A stretch of DNA of 64,000 bases, taken from assembly GCA_030323885.1 (NCBI GenBank), contig CM059194.1:29050363-29114362 (forward strand), written 5' to 3'. The notes under the pieces are model-generated. The model was not told the origin of the DNA. It made no database searches and saw only the letters and a list, made by a program, of their open reading frames with translations. Made by a program: the position numbers and the translations under genes. Shown one piece after another: positions 32,405 through 40,833 of the stretch; position 1 is the stretch's first letter; each line of letters starts with the position of its first letter. This stretch comes from Branchipolynoe longqiensis (lineage: Eukaryota; Annelida; Polychaeta; Phyllodocida; Polynoidae).

Positions 32405-32602
32405 TCTCCTTCGTGCTCCTCTCTCCCGCCTTCTTCCCCTTCTCCCCCTCTCCTCCTCCCCTTCTCTCCTCCTCTCCTCCCCTTCCCACCTCCCCCTCCT
32501 CCTGCCCCTCTTCCCCCAGCTCCTCCTCCCTCCACTCCTCTCCTCCCTTTCTCTTCCCCTCCTCCCTTCCTCTTCCCCTCCTCCTCTTTTTTCTCCTCCC
32601 CT
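32405..32602. repeat. Pyrimidine tract (CTCCTCCCC-rich)
   Basis: Almost pure C/T on the + strand for about 200 bp; open frames across it are spurious. Confidence 0.92.
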
Positions 32603-32922
32603 ATAATTACTGCAAATTACAATATCGGGTCCTTCGCTACCCATACAGCTTCTAAAGCGGTCTATTGGTCCACTGAGAATGAATAGACCAAAGGGTGAAC
32701 TGTCTGGACACTGATTGGACAGTTTAAATTATTCTGATCCTACCCGCCACCTACAGGCAAACCACAGGCTCCTTAGATGACGTGAGCTCTTTGTCCCCTC
32801 ATATTTTTATTTTTTAATATTATTAAGTAGACGCCCGCTACTTGTGGCTTTGATCCTTTTGGGGGAATTGCTTAGCCGGCTACTAAGGTTTCGTGGCTAA
32901 ATTAGGCACTTACAAGTACATA

Positions 32923-33208
32923 TGAGCCTGTCTCAAAAGGTGATAACTCTTTTTTTTTTGTCCATTGTAACGATTGACACAGAACAGCACAGAACCAGTT
33001 ACACTGAAAACACAAGGACATTTGCTTCAAATCAATATGTATTCTATTGGGATGATGAAACACCAGGTAAACAACAAATCAGTTTATCCTGAGCAAATGC
33101 ATAAGCAGATAGTATGTTTATCATTACAATGACATAGTATGTTTATCATTACAATGGACAACATTTTGTCCCATCCCATTTTGCTTAGCACCTTTTGAGA
33201 CAGTCTCT
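32923..33208. mobile_element. Tc1/mariner-like MITE
   Basis: Inverted ends CTGTCTCAAAAGGTG / CACCTTTTGAGACAG, imperfect to the outer TGAGC / TCTCT, flanked by TA on both sides. 286 bp, with a 25-bp internal duplication (tagtatgtttatcattacaa). Confidence 0.75.
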
Positions 33209-33599
33209 TATACTTATTCTAGTTTGCTTCAGGGTGGAGTTTTTCATGTGGGTTTTGTTCTATATATGTTTTGTTTCAATATGGTGTTTTTTGGTGTTTT
33301 TTTAATAATATGTAGACGTGCAACAATATCAGTTCATAGATATCCCCTTATATACCTAGTTTCGTTTTCTGCAACAGTATGTGGTCATTTATATTGCACA
33401 CAGTTGCATGCAAGTCATGTAGGGCTGAGAATTAACTGTATATCTTGCATTTAATTATATTAAATTAATAAATGTGGGATTAATATAATCTAATAGCTAA
33501 GAATATATTAATACAATTGGAATTGGCTATGTCTTATTGCTAAGGGTAGCCAATTTATTAGCTTACTATAACTAATAATATTTAAAATAACCAACGTGG

Positions 33600-34185
33600 A
33601 ATTAACTGTCATTTTATACCTAATGACATAACATTATTTTAGTTGAGTGTGAATTATTTTAGTTAAGTGTGATTTTTTTGGTAGCTAATTATATATTTTT
33701 GTAATCACCATAGAATTAACTATGGATTTGGTAAATAATAGTATTAAGATAATCAACATAGAATTAACTGCGAATGTTATGTGTAATGGTATTAGAATAG
33801 CCAACATAAAAGTAATGGTGCATTTTATAGCTAATGGTATTAAAACAATAAACATAGAATTAACTGTGCGTGTTAGAGCAAATGATAATAAAATAACCAA
33901 CACAGAGTTAACTCTGAATTTGTTGTATGTAATGGTATTAAAATAACAAACATAAAATGAATTGTACATTTGATAGCTAATGATATTAAAATAATCCACA
34001 TGAATTTAATTGTACATTTGATAGCTAATGACATTAAAATAATCCACATAGAATTAACTGTGCATTTTTTAGCTAATAATATCAAAACAATCCACATAGA
34101 ATTAACTGTGCATTTTATAGCTAATTGTATTAAAACAATCAACATATAATTGACTGTGCATTTTGTAGCTAACAATATTTAAATA
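33600..34185. repeat. AT-rich satellite-like tandem array, 60-70-bp units
   Basis: Units of atagaattaactgtgcattt + tatagctaatggtattaaaa + taatcaac repeat about nine times with drift. Open frames on both strands (LIVLIPLAIKCT-type) derive from it. Confidence 0.88.
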
Positions 34186-34600
34186 ATCATCCGAATGTCA
34201 GTGACTAACGAGTGAGTCACTCTGTCCGTTAACATGACACGTTCCCTAAACTTTTTGGGGTGTGTGTGTGTGCGGTTTTTGTTTTGTTATTTTGTGTAGT
34301 TTTTGTGTGCGGTTTTACTGGTTTAATATTTTTTTATAATTAAATGAAGAACTTCAATAATAGAACTCTATTTAATAGCGGCTTTAATTGGACATTTTAA
34401 ATGACTGGGATCCAAACGCTGCTGCGTGTGATCCTACGGCCACGGTTTGATGATGACATGAAGGCTGTTTGCGTTAAAGACCTTCATTAAGTCGCCCCCT
34501 CTGGTGGTGATTAGCGCCCTGCTCGCCTGGCTGTGAAACTGCCGTCTGTTTAATAACCCCAGGCGCCGCCCCGCGCTTCAGTTGGACACGGTATCTGTGG
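34186..34600. other. Unique sequence with a CTCF-like motif
   Basis: No gene seen. Contains a short GC-rich stretch (34480-34590) with the motif at 34492-34509 and cccaggcgccgccccgcgct. Confidence 0.45.
34492..34509 (-). promoter_or_regulatory. CTCF-like motif (one extra G)
   Basis: On the minus strand: CACCACCAGAGGGGGCGA, close to the CTCF core but with one G too many between AG and GC. It is convergent with the motif at 9988-10006. Weak evidence. Confidence 0.25.
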
Positions 34601-34604
34601 GGGG

Positions 34605-34712
34605 TGGGGGTGGGGGAGGGGGAGGAGGTGGGGGGAGGGGAGGGTGAGGGAAGTTCAAGTTCGCGTCACAGAAAAACAGGGTTCCCCTTCTCTTCCCCCC
34701 CCCCCCCCACTC

Positions 34713-34746
<34 letters not shown>

Positions 34747-35410
34747 AGTCTGTCCATCTGTCCTGTCTGTCTGTCTCTGTCCTGTTCCTGTCACCCTCTT
34801 CTCTCTCCTCTTTCTCTCTCTTTCTCTATCCCTCTCTCTCACCCTCCCCTCCCTCCCTCCCTCCCTCCCTCCCTCCCTCCCTCCCTCCCTCCCATCCCTC
34901 CTCCCTCCCCTCCCACACTCTCCCTCTCTCCCCTACCTCTTCTCGTCCCCATCTCCTCTCTCCCCTCTCCTCTCCCCCTTTCTCTCCCTCCCTCTCTCTC
35001 TCTCCTCCCTCTCTCCCTCCCTCCCTCTCTCTCCCTCCCTCTCTCTCTCCCCCTCCCTCCTCTCTCCCCCCCCTCTCTCTCCCTCCCTCTCCCTCTCTCC
35101 CCCCCCCCTCCCTCTCTCCCTTCCCCCTCTCTCTCTATCCCTATCCCCCCCTCTCACTCCCCCCTCTCTCTCCCTCTCTCTTTCTCACTCATGCACCCAC
35201 CCCGTCCCTCCCTCCCTCCCTCCCTCTCCCTTTCCGCCTTCCCTCCCCGCCTCCCTCCCCGTCCCCTCCTTACCTTCCCTCCCCTCCCCGTTCCTCCCCT
35301 CCCCTCCTTCCCTCCTTCCCTCCCCCTTCTTCTACTCCTGTCTCCTTCCTTTCCCTTCTGGCCTCGTCCCTTCCCTTCCTTTCCTATCCTTTCTCTCAGA
35401 TGGTCCCTCC
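34605..35410. repeat. Purine block then ~720-bp pyrimidine tract
   Basis: G/A-rich 34605-34660, poly-C at 34697, (CTGT)n at 34712-34780, then CCCTCTCT/CCCTCCCT to about 35410. The long Ser/Leu/Pro frames (for example 34604-35614) are artefacts. Confidence 0.95.
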
Positions 35411-35601
35411 CTTCTTCGACTCACTTTGTCAATCCTCAGCCATCAAATCACTGTGACACGCATGCATACACCATTTACTTTTTATTGGAACATACTCGGT
35501 TTCCATAACGACGGGGTATCGCACCCGCCACCACCAACACCACACCACCCCACCCCACCAATACCACACCACCAACACCAGCGCCACTCACTCGCCACCA
35601 T

Positions 35602-35736
35602 CAATGACTTTTGATACTTGTCGCTTCCTAGCTTGGCGCTCGACATTAATTGGATAGGGCAAGGACTGGTTAGTTCAGTGTCAGGATAATGTGACTGAGT
35701 GGGATATCAGGTCAAGGTGCTGGCGGCCCGATTTCA
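35602..35736 (+). mobile_element. SINE-A fragment ending in an (ACC)n tract
   Basis: Body from caatgacttttgatacttgt to ggtgctggcggcccgatttc, then directly (ACC)n. Head and 3' end are missing. Confidence 0.78.
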
Positions 35737-36171
35737 CCACCACCACCACCACCATAGTGGTGTAGGCGAAACGGTGAAAGCGGAAGTAGAGAGCTGATGA
35801 TGGCGCTCTCCTGTCTGTTATATAAAGTCAGCCTGCATGCAGTTACACAATGGCAGGCCCAGCCCACATGTATCCCGCTATTACCCAACTTTGTATGTCC
35901 AGACCGCCTCCATTGTCAGTGTCAGCAAGTTAGATTCTGAAAAGGCTTTCAGAGTCACACAACTACTGGTCTTTGTATTTGCACATGACGCGGCCTCCTC
36001 GTAGATCTACCAGCTTTTAAATGTTGCAGTCATATGTGTCAGCTTCTGAATTGGGCTTGTTTTATTTCCATGGACTTGAGAATTGGGATAGATTGATATT
36101 TGTGATGTATTACTATTAGTACAGTGAACTTTGAATTAGGATAGATTGATATTCATGATACATATAATAGT
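35737..36171. other. No gene recognised
   Basis: Unique-looking. ctgttatataaagtcagcct at about 35813 has a TATA-like core 5 kb upstream of the LIM1 exon, but nothing else supports a promoter. Confidence 0.35.
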
Positions 36172-36499
36172 TTGTTGTTGTTTTACGTCCTAGCAACATC
36201 TACGGTCATGTCATGATGGGTACCGACTTCTGACAGTGTGCACTCCTGGCAACTTTATAGTGCTGCCCCACTGGAAGGCCATGCCACCAGTACCATGACC
36301 TAATATCCCACTCAGTCATATTATCCTGACAGTGAGCCAACCAGTCCTTTCCCTATCCTAATAATGCCGAGCGCCAGGCTAGGAAGCAATAAGTATCAAT
36401 TTTTAAGTCATTTGTTTGACTCGACCAGGGTTCGAACGCACGATCTACCAACACGGGAGACAGACGCTCTAACTCATTTGGCCATCCCGTCTGGTCTAC
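36172..36499 (-). mobile_element. SINE-A, full length
   Basis: Inverted tail (ttgttgttgttttacgtcct) through body to head ending ggccatcccgtctggtc. Confidence 0.87.
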
Positions 36500-36588
36500 A
36501 TGTATTAGTAAAGTGGCCTTGGAAATTGTGATAGATTGAGATTGTGGTATTTTATAAATAATATTGGTGGAGCGTTGTGCACCACGGG

Positions 36589-36688
36589 ACACACCACCAC
36601 CACCACAACCACCACCACCACAACCACCACCACCACAACCACCACAACCACCACCACCAGCCCCACCACCACCAGCCCCACCACCACG
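36589..36688. repeat. (CCA)n microsatellite
   Basis: CACCAC/CAACCACC units. Confidence 0.93.
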
Positions 36689-36715
36689 CTACATATTGTA
36701 AGATAGTTTTCAAAT

Positions 36716-37303
36716 CCCGACCAATGACTTACAAAATTGATGTTCCTCGCTACCTAGCCCTAGCAAACTGAAGTCATAGGTTAGCTCAGCATCAGGAAAA
36801 TGTGACTGAGTGGGATATTTGGTCATGGCACTGATGGCGCAGTCTTCCGGTGGGGCCGCACTATAAATATGCAATATAAGTGTGCACTGTTGGTTGTTGG
36901 AGTTTTATGTCAAGCAACATCTAAGGTCATATCAGGATGAGCACCAACTTGTGACAGTGCGCACTCATGGCGACTTTATAGTCCTGCTCCACTGGAAGAC
37001 GAGGCCACAAGCACCATGACATGATGTCCCACTCAGTCACATAATCCTGACACTGAGCCAACCAGTTCTTGCCCTGTCCTAATAATGCTGAGCATCTGGC
37101 TAGGAAGTGACAAGTATAAATTTTTACGTCATCGGTTTGACTCGACCAGGGTTTGAACCTGTACGTTTGAATCCCATGCTTTACCAAAATGGGAGATGGG
37201 CGCTCAACTCATTCAGCCATCCCGTCTGGTCACAAGGACTTGCTGCCCATCCTGTTATGACCTTAGATGTTGCTTGGATGTAAAGCGGCAACAAACAAAC
37301 CAT
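36716..37303 (+). mobile_element. SINE-A interrupted by another SINE-A
   Basis: The outer plus copy covers 36716-36889 (ending gtgtgcactgt) and resumes at about 37232 (cacaaggacttgctgcccat) to the ACAAACAAACC tail at 37303. The break is at the same point of the family consensus on both sides. Confidence 0.83.
36890..37231 (-). mobile_element. SINE-A inserted in SINE-A
   Basis: Complete minus copy from tggttgttggagttttatgt to the head end cagccatcccgtctggt. The hairpin arm has a small deletion. Confidence 0.85.
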
Positions 37304-37372
37304 CAGGCGTGGGTAAGGATATGGTGGAGCCAGTGTTTTTGAGATCCTAAAGTGAAGTACTTGACCGACTTA

Positions 37373-37631
37373 TACCCCCATCAGACCAAAGTAGTTCTCA
37401 CTACATTCTTGAAAATGTTGCTGAGCGGGCTCAAACTGTGTGCGAAGGGAATGGACATAGTAGCAACATTTTACGGTCTGTTTATGAATGGAATGGGCAG
37501 GCTAGACCGGCATGGTGCTCCAGACCTTTGAGCATGCCCAAAATTGTCTTGCAGCCACGTTCTACTCCCACCACAGTCCGTTTTGGAACACGATTGGACG
37601 TTTTGATAACTAGTTTGGTGTGATGGGGGTG
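37373..37631. mobile_element. MITE with ACCCCCATCA termini
   Basis: Left acccccatcagaccaaagta, right tagtttggtgtgatgggggt, imperfect inverted repeats. 260 bp, non-coding. Confidence 0.75.
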
Positions 37632-37825
37632 GAAGTGGTTGTTAGTAATGTTACTGGGGGCTGCTGAGGTCGGACGGTGTTGCTTGGATTGCGTCATGTT
37701 TCATACGAAGCAAGCGCCATGAAATTGAAAGGGCATTCACTACACTGTACAGGTGGGAGCAGTGGGTGTGGGTGTACGGTATTACGATGGGGGCATTCAC
37801 TGCACTGTACAGGTGGGAGCAGTGT

Positions 37826-38208
37826 GTGGTGGTGGTGGTGGTGGTGGTGGTGGTGGTGGTGGTGGTGGTGGTATAGGTGGTGGGTGGTGTGGTGGAGGTG
37901 GTGGTGTGGTGTGGTGGTGGTGGTGGTGGGTGGTGTGGTGGTGGTGGTGGTGGGTGGTGTGGTGGTGGTGGTGTGGTGGTGGGTGGTGTGGTGTGGTGGG
38001 TGGTGTGGTGGTGGTGGTATAGGTGGTGTGGTGGTGGTTGGTGGTGTGGTGGTGGTGGGTGGTGTGGTGGTGGTGTGGTGGTGGTGGTGGTGGTATATCT
38101 GGTGGGTGGTGGTGGTGTGGTGGTGGTGTGGGGTGGTGGGGTGGTGGTGGGTGGTGTGGTGGTGGTGGGTGGTGTGGTGGTGGTGGTGGTGGTGGTGGTG
38201 GTGGTGCA
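37826..38208. repeat. (GGT)n microsatellite with GTGTGGT interruptions
   Basis: About 380 bp of GGT units in blocks separated by ataggtggt/tatatctggt; poly-Gly/Val/Trp or His/Thr/Pro frames are artefacts. A short duplication (tcactgcactgtacaggtgg twice) precedes it. Confidence 0.95.
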
Positions 38209-38219
38209 GGAGTTGTACG

Positions 38220-38640
38220 GTATGACTCATATATGACTCACCATTACAACTTCCTCAATAAGCAAAGCTGGAATTGTGACCCAGTTGGATTTTCATTAAG
38301 GCCTAATACAAAAAAAGTTGTGTTTCCGGTTTTGTGCCCGACCCTGCAAAAAGTTGCCGACCAAAAACAAAAAGTTTGCTGAAATGACAATTTTATGACA
38401 AATTACATGGGTTGTTAGGTCATCTTACATTATGGTCAAGGGATTAGTTAAATGTATCATTATATTATAATTACTATTTAAACACGAATATAATGTTGGT
38501 CTAAATTGCTATGACACTGAGAAATGAAATTCATATGAATTAAATTAATTGTTATCCTCCCCTCAAAATGTGCTTTGACCTTTTACCATTTTAAGCAATC
38601 CCTCGGGCATCAAATTATGCCTCAGTCGATGCACATGCAG
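38220..38640. other. No feature recognised
   Basis: AT-rich, unique-looking; no exon signal found. Confidence 0.5.
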
Positions 38641-39050
38641 TGGTTGGTTGTTGGAGTTTTATTACCTGGCAACATCTAAAGTCATATCAGGACGGGTACC
38701 GACTTGTGACAATGCCCCGTCCTGATATGACCTTAGATGTTGCTAGGACATAAAACAACAACAAACAAACAAACAAACTGTGACAATGCACACTCATGGC
38801 AATTTTATAATGCTGCCCCACTGGGAAATCAGGCCACCGGCATCATGACCTGATATCCCATTAGGTCACATTATCCTGACACTGAGCCAACCAGTCATTG
38901 CCCGATCCTATTAATGCCGAGCGCCAAGCTAGGAAGCGACATTAGTATTAATTTTATAAGTCATTGGTTTGACTCGACCGGGAACGGAAAAAAACTCCCA
39001 ACCTTCCGCACACGAGGCCCATGCTCTACCAGTTCAGTAACGTGCCCGGT
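38641..39050 (-). mobile_element. SINE-A with a tail-only SINE inserted
   Basis: Minus copy from tggttggttgttggagtttt to the head region ctctaccagttcagtaacgt. It is interrupted at 38715-38778. Confidence 0.85.
38715..38778 (+). mobile_element. SINE-A tail-only retroposon with a 10-bp target duplication
   Basis: 64 bp: ccccgtcctgatatgacc ... ttgctaggacataaaacaac and (ACAA)n. TGTGACAATG is repeated exactly on both sides (38705-38714, 38779-38788), and the host SINE reads through once the insert is removed. This is direct evidence that the tail alone was inserted. Confidence 0.88.
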
Positions 39051-39510
39051 ACACATGCAGTGGTCCTCGGGCCTCAAACCCCATATCGAACAAATGTTGC
39101 CTAATATAGATTTAGGGAAGTAATCCTTATCTAAATGATTGACACAATTTGTTTTAATTTTTGTTTTAATGTTGGATAATTGAATCCTACAAAAATTAAT
39201 GGATTTTGGATTCCACACACACACACACGGACACACACGGACACACACACCACCTGTACAGGAGTGACCTCGGAACGCAGTGGTCACGTGACCTCTGGCA
39301 CGCCGCTCGCCAAGTGTCGCCGCACATTCGAACGGCTCGGACCTATTAGAGTCGCTGTGGAATGTGGGCCGGGCTTTAAAGGGTCATCAGTTAGTGATCA
39401 GTGCCTCGTGGGCAGCCTCTGGTGTTCGCTAAGTGACAACCCACGGTGCCCATTATACAGCTGCGTAATCTGATGGACCCAAAGCGCTGACCTAGATTTA
39501 ACCCTACATT
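39051..39510. other. No gene recognised
   Basis: Holds a short CA tract (39217-39250). The 97-codon frame 39180-39473 (+) has several Cys but no motif I can name. Confidence 0.4.
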
Positions 39511-39514
39511 CCCA

Positions 39515-39851
39515 ACTTTTTTTTCTTTTTTTTTTTCTTGAAGATTTATACTGCATATCATGGATAAGTCTGAATAGACTTATTTTCACCATTAGACAGT
39601 TTGTCGATAGAAAGCCCGAGCCTACACATTTACCGACCCAAGGGATTTTTAACCTCCCACACCACATAGACATGGTATGAGAGCAACTGGCCTTTGATGA
39701 CGCTGTAAGTTATAGTTATACACAGTGGTGGAAATCCAAATTGGCAGAGGTGGAGGGCACAGGGAATCGAACCACCAACCTTCAGATTAGGAGTCTGACC
39801 TAGAAAAAAGTCAGGCACTCTAACCACTCTGCCACAGAGAACACCACAACT
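39515..39851 (-). mobile_element. SINE-B, minus copy
   Basis: T-rich start (inverted poly-A), gaagatttatactgcatatc, cattagacagtttgtcgata, caagggatttttaacctccc, then the tRNA-like head inverted (gaatcgaaccaccaacc B box; ctctaaccactctgccacag A box). Confidence 0.87.
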
Positions 39852-40002
39852 TAGATCCTGGTGCACTTTTTGTTGGACAAGACTGTAGCCCCTGCAGTCC
39901 TGACCACAGGATGCTGGAAGTTGTAGTGACTACATAGTACTGTAAATGTTAAATGTTAATTTATAGTCGAATATTCTTTAATTACCCTGAATAAGCAGAC
40001 CA

Positions 40003-40266
40003 GGTTGGATGGCCAAATGAGTTGAGCATGTGGGTATATCATGGGATCCGACTCCACGAGTTCGAACCCTGGTCGAGTGAAACCAATGACTTAAATATTG
40101 ATACTTGTCGCTTCCTAGCCAGGTGCTCGGCATTATTAGGACAGGGCAAGGACTGGTTGGCTCAGTGTCCGGAAAATGTGACTGAGTGGGATATCAGGGC
40201 ATGGTGCTGGTAGCCTGGTCTCCAAGTGGGACAGCACTATAAAGTCACCATGAGTGCACACTGACC
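40003..40266 (+). mobile_element. SINE-A, 3' end missing
   Basis: Head ggttggatggccaaatgagt, B box GAGTTCGAACCC, body to caccatgagtgcacactg. The 3' hairpin is absent. Confidence 0.83.
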
Positions 40267-40267
40267 C

Positions 40268-40328
40268 TTGGTTGGTTGTTGGAGTTTTACATCTTGGCAA
40301 CATCTAAGGTCATATCAGGATGGGTCGA
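40268..40328 (-). mobile_element. SINE-A tail-only copy
   Basis: ttggttggttgttggagttt ... catatcaggatgggtc; inverted tail and hairpin only. It lies directly upstream of the LIM1 exon copies. Confidence 0.75.
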
Positions 40329-40344
40329 TACAGCCATGAGCATC

Positions 40345-40731
40345 ACTTGTGATGATTGGTGGTTGGTCTGTATGATAATGTCTGGTGGTGTTTTAACTGG
40401 GCATGTTTTGTTTTTGTGCCTACAGGACCATGTTACCAATGCCTGGATAAGGTGGTTGGTGGTTGGTTTGTATGTTGATGTCTGGCATGTTTTAACTGGG
40501 CGTGTTTTGTTTTTGTGCCTACAGGACAATGTTATCAGTGCCTGGATAAGGTGGTTAGTGGTTGGTCTGTATGTTGATGTCTGGCGGTGTTTTCACTGGG
40601 CGTGTTTTGTTTTTGTGCCTACAGGACAATGTTACGAGTGCGGGTAGAAGGTGACTGGTGGTTTGTGATTGGTATGTATATTGATTTCTGGTGGTGTTTT
40701 AACTTGGCATGTTTTGTTTCTGTGCTTGCAG
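40345..40731 (+). repeat. Three decayed tandem copies of the LIM1 exon acceptor and exon start
   Basis: Units of about 100 bp each carry the intron end (ttttgtttttgtgcctacag) and the first ~40 nt of the LIM1 exon. Pseudo-exon starts are at 40426, 40525 and 40625; the real one is at 40732, so spacings are 99, 100 and 107. All three keep an AG acceptor and the gacaatgttaccagtgc-like exon start, with changes. In the exon frame the copies at 40426 and 40525 reach TGA after 16-17 codons, and the one at 40625 has TAG at its eighth full codon. Use of these acceptors would truncate the protein. Confidence 0.88.
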
Positions 40732-40833
40732 GACAATGTTACCAGTGCGGGGAGAAGGTGACGGGTGCCAACGACGCGTGCCAGGCAATGGGCAACCTCT
40801 ACCACACGTCATGTTTCGTCTGCTGCTCGTGTG
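40732..40833 (+). CDS. jub: LIM1 exon, first half of LIM1
   Basis: The acceptor is ...tgtgcttgcag and the donor is gtgagta. The exon is 102 nt; it enters with two bases of a split Gly codon and leaves with one base of another. It encodes QCYQCGEKV through [10 protein letters not shown], including the first zinc finger ligands C-x2-C and H-x2-C and the C-x2-C of the second finger. It is preceded by three decayed tandem copies of its own acceptor and first ~40 nt (40345-40731). Confidence 0.95.

Noticed and set aside
34604..35614. 336-codon Ser/Leu/Pro-rich frame
   Set aside because: Translation of a CT tract; three overlapping frames are equally open and there is no domain.
37677..38382. Gly/Val/Trp and His/Thr frames
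   Set aside because: Read-through of a GGT microsatellite.
39180..39473. 97-codon Cys-containing frame
   Set aside because: Starts in a CA repeat, has no recognisable domain and no splice context.
1..40344. PreLIM (N-terminal) exons of the LIM gene
   Set aside because: This region of the family is poorly conserved and proline-rich. Proline-rich frames here are all simple repeat, so nothing could be supported.
40276..40647. 123-codon frame upstream of the LIM1 exon
   Set aside because: It runs across the decayed exon copies in a frame different from the true LIM frame and gives no LIM motif.
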